DNA of 64,000 bases from Myroides guanonis (GTDB taxonomy: Bacteria > Bacteroidota > Bacteroidia > Flavobacteriales > Flavobacteriaceae). This document shows, piece by piece, positions 34,848 to 42,125 of the stretch; within the stretch, counting starts at the first letter, position 1; each line of letters begins with the position of its first letter. The stretch lies in contig NZ_FORU01000005.1 of the NCBI RefSeq assembly GCF_900114085.1, positions 62,001 through 126,000 of the forward strand. The letters are read 5' to 3'. Made by a program: the position numbers and the translations under genes. The notes under the pieces were generated by a model. That model saw only the letters and a list, made by a program, of their open reading frames with translations, was not told where the DNA came from and searched no databases.

Positions 34848-36896
34848 ATGAAAAGAGTATATATAATTGCTGCTAGTTTGTTGTTTACATTTACAGCTAT
34901 GCAAGCACAAGAAAGAAAACAACCGGTAGCGGGACCTGCTCCGATTGTAAATGTAGAAAAACCACATTCGTTTGTTTTAAAAAATGGATTAAAGGTATTG
35001 GTGGTTGAAAATCATAAGTTACCTAGAGTATCTTACACTTTAACTATCGATGCACCATTATATGCAGAGGGAAGTAAAGCGGGAGTTTCTTCAATAACTG
35101 CTGGAATGATTGGTTCTGGAACTAAGAAGATGAGTAAGGAGAAGTTCGATGATGAAGTTGATTTTCTAGGAGCAAATGTTCGTTTTTGGTCGTCAGGAGC
35201 ATCGGCTTCTGGATTGTCAAAATATTCGGAGACTATATTAGGCTTAATGTCTGATGGAGCTTTGAATACCATTTTTACTCAAGAGGAGTTTGATAAAGTA
35301 AAAGCACAAGCTATTGAAGGAGTAAAATCTTCAGATAAAAACGTTAGTGCGATTGCTAGACGTGTTGAAGGAGCTATTTTGTTTGGAAAAGACCATCCAG
35401 CTGGTGAGTTTGAAACAGAAGAAACTTTACAAAATGTAACACTTCAAGACGTAAAAGATTATTACGCAAAGTTCTTCACTCCTGAGAATGCTTATTTAGT
35501 GGTTGTTGGAGATGTGAAGACTAAAGATGTAGAGAAGTTGGCAACTAAGTTGTTTGGTGATTGGAAAAAAGTAACTAATAAAGTTGCTTCTTATACTGTT
35601 AAACCAAACGTAGCTAAATCTGAGATAGATTTTATAGATATGCCTAATGCTGTGCAATCAGAAGTTGCATTGGTAAATACGGTTGAATTAAAAATGACTG
35701 ACAAAGATTATTTTGCTGCATTGATGGCTAATCAAATCTTAGGAGGTGGTGGAGAAGGGCGTTTGTTCTTGAATTTGAGAGAAGCTCATGGTTGGACTTA
35801 TGGAGCATATTCTTCTACAAGTACAGCGCGTAAGTATCCTGGAAAGTTCAAAGCTTCTGCTTCTGTTCGTAATGTTGTAACTGACAGTGCTGTTGTTGAG
35901 TTTTTCAATGAAATTGACAAGATCAGAAAAGAATTGGTTTCTGCTGAAGAGTTAAAGATTGCAAAAGCTAAATTCGTTGGTAATTTTGTAATGGAGATTC
36001 AAAAACCAGAAACAATCGCTCGTTTTTCTTTAAATAAAGAATTACATGGGTTGTCAAATGATTTCTATGAAAATTATATTAAAAACATCAATGCTGTTAC
36101 AGTCCAAGATGTTCAAAAAGCTGCTCAAAAATATTTCTTGAAAGACAATATGCGTGTAGTTGTTACAGGAAAAGGGACTGATGTTTTGAAAGGGTTGGAA
36201 GGATTGAATATGCCGATCAATTATTTTGATAAACTAGGTAATCCAGTAGCAAAACCAGAATATAACAAAGAGGTTGCTGCAGGAGTTACAGTTCAAACTG
36301 TATTGAATAAATATATCAATGCAATTGGAGGAGAAGCTGCTGTAAAAGGAGTTCATAGCATGTTTATTAAATCTTCTGCGACTATCCAAGGAATGCAAAT
36401 GGATATGACCAGTAAGGTTACTGATAAAGGAGAAATGGTGATAGAGCAATCTATGATGGGAGCTGTAATGTCTAAGCAATTGATTACTCCAACAAAAGCG
36501 GTTGTGACAATGCAAGGGCAAACTCAAGAAGTTCCAGCAGAGGAAGTAGAAGAGATGAGAAAAGTAGCTGTTCCATTTGCTGAGTTAAAACAATTAGGTG
36601 ATTCTAGCTTAAGTATTACAGGTGTTGAATCTATTGATGGAAAAGATGCTTATGGTGTTAAAGCTGGAAAAACAGTTAGTTATTACGATGTTGAAACTGG
36701 ATTGAAAACAGCGACATTTACAACTATGGAACAAGGAGGACAAACTATGGTTCAAGAGGTTTATTATAGAGATTATAAAGATGTAAAAGGAGTTAAATTA
36801 CCGTTTACAACTTTAATGAATGTAGGAATTGAAATCGAGTTAAAAACTTCAGAAGTTAAAATCAACGAAGGAGTTTCGGCAGCAGATTTTAAATAA
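34848..36896 (+). CDS. M16-family non-catalytic subunit with C-terminal extension (682 aa)
   Basis: Residues about 40-470 are an M16 fold lacking HxxEH. In its place the protein has GVSSITAGMIGSGTKKMS. The R...Y pair used by partner subunits is present in LREAHGWTYGAYSS. From about residue 475, a further 200-residue domain (AIGGEAAVKGV, then a beta-rich LolA-like stretch) is fused, which resembles lipoprotein-sorting-type domains. The signal peptide ends near MQAQ. It is co-transcribed with the catalytic subunit. Confidence 0.88.
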   Translation: MKRVYIIAASLLFTFTAMQAQERKQPVAGPAPIVNVEKPHSFVLKNGLKVLVVENHKLPRVSYTLTIDAPLYAEGSKAGVSSITAGMIGSGTKKMSKEKFDDEVDFLGANVRFWSSGASASGLSKYSETILGLMSDGALNTIFTQEEFDKVKAQAIEGVKSSDKNVSAIARRVEGAILFGKDHPAGEFETEETLQNVTLQDVKDYYAKFFTPENAYLVVVGDVKTKDVEKLATKLFGDWKKVTNKVASYTVKPNVAKSEIDFIDMPNAVQSEVALVNTVELKMTDKDYFAALMANQILGGGGEGRLFLNLREAHGWTYGAYSSTSTARKYPGKFKASASVRNVVTDSAVVEFFNEIDKIRKELVSAEELKIAKAKFVGNFVMEIQKPETIARFSLNKELHGLSNDFYENYIKNINAVTVQDVQKAAQKYFLKDNMRVVVTGKGTDVLKGLEGLNMPINYFDKLGNPVAKPEYNKEVAAGVTVQTVLNKYINAIGGEAAVKGVHSMFIKSSATIQGMQMDMTSKVTDKGEMVIEQSMMGAVMSKQLITPTKAVVTMQGQTQEVPAEEVEEMRKVAVPFAELKQLGDSSLSITGVESIDGKDAYGVKAGKTVSYYDVETGLKTATFTTMEQGGQTMVQEVYYRDYKDVKGVKLPFTTLMNVGIEIELKTSEVKINEGVSAADFK

Positions 36897-36918
36897 GACG
36901 TTTTTTACAATAAATATG

Positions 36919-36955
36919 AAAAGAGCTATCAGATTAATTTGGTAGCTCTTTTTTT
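36919..36955 (+). terminator. Terminator after the M16 pair
   Basis: Stem AGAGCTATC/GGTAGCTCT (extended by A-T pairs) is followed by eight T residues. The next promoter box starts two bases later. Confidence 0.85.
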
Positions 36956-36956
36956 G

Positions 36957-36964
36957 TATTTTTG
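36957..36964 (+). promoter_or_regulatory. -7 box for the HMA lipoprotein
   Basis: TATTTTTG, 18 bp upstream of the ATG, placed immediately after the M16 terminator. Confidence 0.6.
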
Positions 36965-36982
36965 TATTGAAATGATTAAAAG

Positions 36983-37378
36983 ATGAAAACTATGAAATAT
37001 GTTGCTGTATTAGCACTTGTAGGTCTTGCTTTTACTGCTTGTAAAAATGAGGCAAAAGTTCAAGAAGGTACTGTTCAAGTAGAAGAGACTACTTCAAATG
37101 CAAAAGAAGTTGTTGCTCAAGGAGCTATTGAAAAAGCAAGTTTTGAAATTGAAGGTATGACTTGTGCTTTGGGTTGTGCGAAATTGATTGAAGGTAAGTT
37201 AGCTGGACTATCAGGAGTTAAGAATGTAGTAGTGGATTTTGAAACAAAAAAAGCGACCTTAGAATTTGACGATGCTCAACAAACAGAAGAAACAATTACA
37301 GCAACAGTTGAGAAAATTGCTAATGGTATTTATACAGTAGTTAATATGTCTACTGAAGAAGTGAACGAAGCTATTTAG
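36983..37378 (+). CDS. HMA-domain lipoprotein with a CxxxC metal motif
   Basis: The N-terminal signal ends at a lipobox FTAC (Cys20). Residues about 50-125 form a heavy-metal-associated (HMA) domain, with GMTCALGC at 58-65. The two cysteines are three residues apart (C61, C65) rather than the usual two (MxCxxC), which changes the geometry of copper binding. Placement outside the cytoplasm would suit a periplasmic copper-binding or delivery role. A single-gene unit with its own promoter and terminator. Confidence 0.85.
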   Translation: MKTMKYVAVLALVGLAFTACKNEAKVQEGTVQVEETTSNAKEVVAQGAIEKASFEIEGMTCALGCAKLIEGKLAGLSGVKNVVVDFETKKATLEFDDAQQTEETITATVEKIANGIYTVVNMSTEEVNEAI

Positions 37379-37407
37379 TTTCCTTCTTATTAAGAGGGCT
37401 ATTATAT

Positions 37408-37444
37408 AACACAAAAAGAGGCTAAAGCCTCTTTTTGTGTTTTT
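37408..37444 (+). terminator. Terminator after the HMA lipoprotein
   Basis: A perfect 15-bp stem (37408-37422 with 37427-37441) with a TAAA loop ends in a T tract. A minus-strand gene ends 78 bp beyond, at 37522. Confidence 0.9.
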
Positions 37445-37521
37445 GCATTTGTTAGAACATGAATGGCAAACAAAAATGTTGCTACACAATCTTGTCAAAA
37501 GCGAAGCTACGAAACCGTCTT

Positions 37522-38091
37522 TTAATTTTTCTTCCATTCTAATGATTCCATGATTTTACGCATATCGTTTTTCACATAGTCGGTAGCAGGTAATATGGAG
37601 TCGTAATTAGGTTTGGCATAGAAGTATAAAGAAGCAACTATAAAGTTGTTTAAACTGTCTGTAGCGTAGAATTGAGCGTTTGTTGCTGCATTGCCCTCTA
37701 CTTCATAAAACATTCCGTAAACCCCCTTTTCTTTGTTTATATAAGGTTGTTCACTTATTCCGTCTGCTTTTATGAAATGTTCATAGGTTAGTTTTTGCGC
37801 GTCACTTAAAAGTACGTCTATGTTGTTTTTAACTGGTTTGTAGTTAATATAGATAGTAGCCTTCATTTCTGGATAGTGAACTTCAAATCCACAATCTTTT
37901 TGTTCTTTAATAGAACTCCAATCGTTAGCCTCGAAACTATATGTACAAGATGTTTCTACAAGGTCGTATTTAGGTGAAGGATAGTTTAGTGCTAAAAAGG
38001 CATCTGGTTTAGGTTGGCTGATATCTTTACATGCAATTGTAAATAGTAATGTGCCTACTAATGTGCTATATGTAAGAATTCTTTTTGTCAT
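37522..38091 (-). CDS. gldD: Gliding motility lipoprotein GldD
   Basis: The signal peptide has a lipobox TIAC (Cys21). The sequence then shows KPDAFLALNYPSPKYDL, CGFEVHYPEMKATIYINY and FIVASLYFYAKPNYDSILP, which I recognise as GldD. GldD is one of the gliding/type IX secretion-associated Gld lipoproteins and is needed for motility in Flavobacterium johnsoniae. There, gldD follows gldE, ssb and mutY. Here ssb is next and gldE is missing between them. The lipoprotein is probably anchored in the periplasm. Confidence 0.9.
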   Translation of the reverse strand: MTKRILTYSTLVGTLLFTIACKDISQPKPDAFLALNYPSPKYDLVETSCTYSFEANDWSSIKEQKDCGFEVHYPEMKATIYINYKPVKNNIDVLLSDAQKLTYEHFIKADGISEQPYINKEKGVYGMFYEVEGNAATNAQFYATDSLNNFIVASLYFYAKPNYDSILPATDYVKNDMRKIMESLEWKKN

Positions 38092-38245
38092 TGCTTGAAA
38101 GTTTTGTGTTCTCGGTAAAACGCAATTTGTTGTTTATTGTGTCAATACGTTGGTAAATATACAATCTACAAAAACAATTATACTAGTTTTATTTGAAATT
38201 TGAAGAAGGCTAATAGAATAAATATGTTGTCTAAATCTTTAGAAT

Positions 38246-38692
38246 TTAAAAGGGAATATAGTCGTCGTTATTTTCTTTAGGAATGATAAAGTTGTCAATA
38301 GCTTGCTTTTTTAATTGAGTCATTTGTTCTTCTTTACTAAGAGGAGCATTTTCTTTCTTGGTTTGTAGAAAAACGAAATCGTTTACGTGGATTTCTACGA
38401 TGCTTTTTTGAGTTCCATCCTCGGCTTGCCATTGTCTACTTCTCAATCTTCCTTCAACATAGATTTTATCTCCTTTAGAAAGATGTTTTTCGCAAAGTTC
38501 AGCGGCTTTATTTCGTACTACTATTTGGTGCCATTCGGTATTAGTTATTTTTTCGTTGGTGGTTTTGTTAATGTAAACCTCATTAGTAGCTAAAGAAAAG
38601 CGACAAATGCAACTGCCGTTTTCAAAGTAGTGCATTTTTACATCTTCTCCCAAATGTCCGATTAACATTACCTTGTTTAATGTTGCGCTCAT
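38246..38692 (-). CDS. ssb: Single-stranded DNA-binding protein
   Basis: An OB-fold SSB of 148 residues: LNKVMLIGHLGEDVKMHYF at the start, KGDKIYVEGRLRSRQW in the middle, and the acidic tail ending DDYIPF that recruits partner proteins. It lies 37 bp after mutY in the same orientation and may also be transcribed from its own -7 box at 38715. It is followed by gldD after a 154-bp gap. Confidence 0.97.
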   Translation of the reverse strand: MSATLNKVMLIGHLGEDVKMHYFENGSCICRFSLATNEVYINKTTNEKITNTEWHQIVVRNKAAELCEKHLSKGDKIYVEGRLRSRQWQAEDGTQKSIVEIHVNDFVFLQTKKENAPLSKEEQMTQLKKQAIDNFIIPKENNDDYIPF

Positions 38693-38714
38693 AGAAAATA
38701 AAAAAATTAGAAAT

Positions 38715-38722
38715 CAAATATA
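38715..38722 (-). promoter_or_regulatory. -7 box for ssb
   Basis: TATATTTG on the minus strand between the mutY stop and the ssb ATG, so ssb can be expressed apart from mutY. Confidence 0.6.
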
Positions 38723-38729
38723 AGGTAAA

Positions 38730-39770
38730 TTATAGGTCTATTAGATTGTTGTTTATAAAGTTGTGAATTACAATAGGAAATCCGATTTTTTGGAGTTCCT
38801 CTATTGAGGAGCTGTTGTTTAGTGCGGTTTCCGTATGTATTTTCCAAAATCGAATATGTAGTTTTTGGTGAGATAATTTATGGATTATAGGGTCGGTGTT
38901 ACATAATTCTATTTGCTTTATCGCAAGATTTGGGAACAGAGAAGTTAGTTGTTGTTTAATATCTATTAATTCAGTGGTTGTAGATTCAATTAAAGGGAAT
39001 TCATAAAGCTGTTGCCATATGTCTTTTTTGGTTCTTTGTTGAATTTGTGTGTTGCCGTTTGGATCTAAGAAGATGAGGTAGTCAAAATGACGATCTCTAA
39101 CTTTGGTTTTGCTTAGTTTTACTGGTAAGCTACTTACTTCATTTGTTTGATAGGCAATACATTCCAGTTGAAAAGGGCAGATAGTGCAATCTGGACTCTG
39201 TGGAGTACATTGCAAAGCACCAAATTCCATAATTGCCTGATTAAAAAGGGCAGGGGAGTCTTTGGGGATTAAAGAAGCGGCTAAAGCTTGGAACTCACGC
39301 TTGGTGGTTAAGGTTGATATGTCTGAATTAATACCAAATCTACGAGCTAGTACTCTGAAAACGTTTCCATCAACAACAGGAATAACTTCATTGTAAGAAA
39401 AAGAAGCAATGGCAGCAGCAGTATATTCACCTACTCCTTTAAGTTTTAGTAGCTCTTTGGAGTTGTTAGGAAAAATACCATTATAGTCAAAAGCTACCAT
39501 TTTTGCAGTAGCGTGCAGGTTTCTAGCTCGGGAATAATAACCTAGTCCTTGCCATAAATGCATTACTTTATCTTCCTCAGCATTTGCTAAATCGAACACA
39601 GTTGGAAATTCATGTAAAAATGCCTCGAAATAGGGTAAACCTTGAGCTACACGGGTTTGTTGAAGAATGATTTCTGACAGCCAAATGGCATATGGGTCTT
39701 TGGTTTCTCGCCAAGGTAGTGAACGCCTATTTTGTAAATACCAAGCTGTTAGTTTGTTAGAAAAATGCAT
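38730..39770 (-). CDS. mutY: A/G-specific adenine glycosylase
   Basis: MutY removes adenine opposite 8-oxoguanine. Present are the catalytic Glu in WLSEIILQQTRV, helix-hairpin-helix LKGVGEYTAAAIASF, the catalytic Asp in VVDGNVFRV, and the 4Fe-4S ligands in CTPQSPDCTICPFQLEC (C-x6-C-x2-C-x5-C). The C-terminal NUDIX-like domain recognises 8-oxoG. The start at 39770 (MHFSNKLTAWY) fits the family; a -7 box lies at 39789-39796, overlapping the longer frame. Confidence 0.96.
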   Translation of the reverse strand: MHFSNKLTAWYLQNRRSLPWRETKDPYAIWLSEIILQQTRVAQGLPYFEAFLHEFPTVFDLANAEEDKVMHLWQGLGYYSRARNLHATAKMVAFDYNGIFPNNSKELLKLKGVGEYTAAAIASFSYNEVIPVVDGNVFRVLARRFGINSDISTLTTKREFQALAASLIPKDSPALFNQAIMEFGALQCTPQSPDCTICPFQLECIAYQTNEVSSLPVKLSKTKVRDRHFDYLIFLDPNGNTQIQQRTKKDIWQQLYEFPLIESTTTELIDIKQQLTSLFPNLAIKQIELCNTDPIIHKLSHQKLHIRFWKIHTETALNNSSSIEELQKIGFPIVIHNFINNNLIDL

Positions 39771-39788
39771 CTCTAAAAGTATTAAATG

Positions 39789-39796
39789 CAAACATA
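39789..39796 (-). promoter_or_regulatory. -7 box for mutY
   Basis: TATGTTTG on the minus strand, 18 bp upstream of the mutY start chosen here. Confidence 0.6.
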
Positions 39797-39830
39797 AAAC
39801 TTTATATGATTAAATTTTAATCGATTAAGA

Positions 39831-39862
39831 TTGAATAATTGGATTTTAAATTAATATATTTG
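39831..39862 (+). promoter_or_regulatory. Promoter of the HU gene
   Basis: TATATTTG at 39855-39862 with TTG at 39831 (21-bp spacer) is the best match; a TTGG at 39839 is nearer. The leader to the ATG at 39909 is about 40 nt. Confidence 0.65.
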
Positions 39863-39908
39863 CACACTCTAAAAAATACAGACAACAACAAAATAATTTA
39901 TAACTAAG

Positions 39909-40205
39909 ATGACAAAAGCAGACATTGTAGCTAAAATCTCAGAAAGAATTGGGCTTGAAAAAGGTGACGTGCAAGCAACAGTTGAAACTTTTATGGAAGA
40001 AGTAAAAGAGGCATTAGAATCAGGTGAAAATGTTTATCTAAGAGGGTTCGGTAGTTTCATTATCAAAACTCGCGCGGAGAAAACTGGAAGAAACATCTCT
40101 AAGAACACAACAATTAAAATTCCGGCACACAACATTCCTGCTTTCAAACCTGCTAAAGTGTTTGTTGAAGGAGTTAAGTCTAAAACGGAAGTGACAATAA
40201 AATAA
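39909..40205 (+). CDS. HU/IHF-family nucleoid protein
   Basis: The protein has the HU signature: MTKADIVAKISERIGLEK, GENVYLRGFGSFIIKTR (the GFGSF turn), and RNISKNTTIKIPAHNIPAFKPAK (given in part). It is a 98-residue dimeric DNA-bending protein. The gene faces mutY across a divergent promoter region, and is followed 26 bp later by a 30-residue basic protein gene and then RNase G. Confidence 0.94.
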   Translation: MTKADIVAKISERIGLEKGDVQATVETFMEEVKEALESGENVYLRGFGSFIIKTRAEKTGRNISKNTTIKIPAHNIPAFKPAKVFVEGVKSKTEVTIK

Positions 40206-40231
40206 GTATTAATCTCTAAACTACACACATT

Positions 40232-40324
40232 ATGCCAAGTGGTAAAAAAAGAAAAAGACATAAGGTAGCTACGCACAAACGTAAAAAAAGAGCGAGAGCT
40301 AACCGTCACAAAAAGAAAAAGTAG
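40232..40324 (+). CDS. Very basic 30-residue protein, probably ribosome-associated
   Basis: A complete small ORF encodes MPSGKKRKRHKVATHKRKKR and then ARANRHKKKK, and ends at TAG (40322-40324). Twenty of the thirty residues are Lys, Arg or His. The same short sequence is conserved in my memory of flavobacterial genomes between HU and RNase G. It resembles the AURKAIP1/COX24 C-terminal (mS38/bS22-like) basic ribosomal proteins, which is an inference from composition. It begins 26 bp after the HU stop, so it is likely co-transcribed, and its terminator overlaps the stop codon. Confidence 0.72.
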   Translation: MPSGKKRKRHKVATHKRKKRARANRHKKKK

Positions 40325-40348
40325 TTTAATACTACTTTTTCTATTTTT
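40316..40348 (+). terminator. Terminator after the 30-residue basic gene
   Basis: Stem AAAAAGTAGT/ACTACTTTTT (40316-40325 with 40331-40340) includes the stop codon of the basic gene and continues into CTATTTTT. Confidence 0.75.
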
Positions 40349-40514
40349 AAAACAAACGTTCATTGAAAAGTGTTATATTACTTTAAATACTATTAAAGGG
40401 TATGGCAAATCGGGTATTATTACCTGTAATTAATGTTAAATCCATCTGTACAAACGAGTTTGGTTTGAAATAATCAAAAAGTGAACAAATGTGTATGGAT
40501 AAAAATATACTGTT

Positions 40515-42062
40515 ATGAATAAAGAGCTAATTATTAGGTCGAATTCTGATACTGTAGATTTTGCCTTATTAAAAGATGGAAAACTAATTGAGTTACACAG
40601 AGAACGTGAAGAGGAATCTGGTTTTCAAGTTGGCGATATTTTTATCGCCAAAATTAGAAAGCCAGTCGCGGGATTGAACGCAGCCTTCGTTAATGTAGGT
40701 TTCGAAAAAGACGCATTTCTTCACTATCATGATTTAGGTCCAAACCTAAAAACACTGTTGAAATTCAGTAAACTTGTAAGCGCAGGTAAATTAAAGGATT
40801 ACTCTTTAAAGAACTTAGCTTTTGAAGATGAAATTGATAAAGATGGAACCATCACAGATGTGTTGAGTGCCAATCAATCTTTATTAGTTCAGATTGTAAA
40901 AGAGCCTATTTCTACTAAAGGACCTCGAATCAGTTCGGAGTTGTCATTGGCAGGTAGGTATGTTGTTTTAGTTCCTTTTTCAAATCGTATTTCAATCTCT
41001 CAGAAGATTGAATCAAAAGAAGAAAAAGAGCGCTTAAAACGATTAGTACAATCAATAAAGCAAAAGGGATTCGGAGTAATCGTACGCACAGTAGCAGAAG
41101 GCATGAAAGTCGCTGAAATCGATAAAGATTTACAGAACCTAATGTCAAAATGGAATGCTATGTGTAAAAGACTGGTAACAGCACATCATCCATCCAAAAT
41201 ACTAGGAGAAGACAATAGAGCTTCTTCGATTCTGAGAGATGTATTTAACGATACATTTACTGGAATTCATACGGATGATGAAGATCTGTTTTACCAAGCC
41301 AAGGACTATTTGCAAGAGATAGCTCCTTCAAAAGTTTCCATTGTGAAACACTATCAATCGAAAGAGTTACCTCTTTTCGAAAAGTATAATATCGAGAGAC
41401 AGATTAAAACCTCGTTTGGAAAAACAGTTTCAATGAGTAAAGGTGCATACCTTATCATAGAACACACAGAGGCTTTACATGTTATTGATGTGAATAGTGG
41501 AAACCGCTCAAACAAGGCTCAAAATCAAGAAGACACAGCTCTAGAGGTAAATATGATTGCAGCTGCTGAAATAGCTAGACAATTAAGACTTAGAGACATG
41601 GGGGGAATTATTGTAGTAGATTTTATAGACATGGGCAATCCGGAAAATAGAAAGAAACTATATGATTTTCTTCGAGAAGAAATGAGTGATGACAAAGCGA
41701 AACACAAAATCTTGCCCCCTAGTAAATTTGGACTAATCCAAATAACTAGACAAAGAGTTAGACCTGAAGTCAATATCAAAACGAGAGAGGAAGACCCGAA
41801 TAACGAAAACGCGGAAATCGAAGCTCCTATTTTAGTTGTTGATAAAATCAAGGCTAGCCTAGAAAGAATTATTAAAGACAACAAGAAGGTTGTCTTAAAT
41901 ACGCATCCCTTTGTGGCGGCGTATCTTACACAAGGGTTTCCATCCCTTAGAACTAAATGGTTCTTGGAACATAAAAAATGGATAAAAATAATACCACGTG
42001 ACGCTTACACGTATCTAGAATACCATTTCTTTGACGAAAAGGGAAATGAAATATCAGAATAA
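40515..42062 (+). CDS. rng: Ribonuclease G (RNase E/G family)
   Basis: An N-terminal S1-like RNA-binding domain (VGDIFIAKIRKPVAGLNAAFV, given in part) is followed by the catalytic DNase-I-like region. It includes VIDVNSGNRSNK and GGIIVVDFIDMGNPENR, which bear the metal-binding Asp residues. At 515 residues it is the short RNase G form without the degradosome scaffold. It processes rRNA and turns over mRNA. It begins 190 bp after the basic gene, with no obvious promoter box. Confidence 0.95.
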   Translation: MNKELIIRSNSDTVDFALLKDGKLIELHREREEESGFQVGDIFIAKIRKPVAGLNAAFVNVGFEKDAFLHYHDLGPNLKTLLKFSKLVSAGKLKDYSLKNLAFEDEIDKDGTITDVLSANQSLLVQIVKEPISTKGPRISSELSLAGRYVVLVPFSNRISISQKIESKEEKERLKRLVQSIKQKGFGVIVRTVAEGMKVAEIDKDLQNLMSKWNAMCKRLVTAHHPSKILGEDNRASSILRDVFNDTFTGIHTDDEDLFYQAKDYLQEIAPSKVSIVKHYQSKELPLFEKYNIERQIKTSFGKTVSMSKGAYLIIEHTEALHVIDVNSGNRSNKAQNQEDTALEVNMIAAAEIARQLRLRDMGGIIVVDFIDMGNPENRKKLYDFLREEMSDDKAKHKILPPSKFGLIQITRQRVRPEVNIKTREEDPNNENAEIEAPILVVDKIKASLERIIKDNKKVVLNTHPFVAAYLTQGFPSLRTKWFLEHKKWIKIIPRDAYTYLEYHFFDEKGNEISE

Positions 42063-42063
42063 A

Positions 42064-42098
42064 GAAAAACGCCAAGCTTAGCTTGGCGTTTTTTTTTG
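42064..42098 (+). terminator. Terminator after rng
   Basis: A 12-bp stem (42066-42077 with 42081-42092) is followed by T residues. The convergent pbpC gene ends 28 bp further on, so it may serve both. Confidence 0.85.
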
Positions 42099-42125
42099 CT
42101 TTAAACTCAATTCAAAATAGTTTTA

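Noticed and set aside
36234-36527. Minus-strand ORF inside the M16 partner gene
   Set aside because: Antisense shadow with His/Ser-rich composition and no domain.
37522-38091. A decayed gldE in the ssb-gldD gap
   Set aside because: The 154-bp gap has no open frame or trace of CBS/CorC_HlyC-type sequence.
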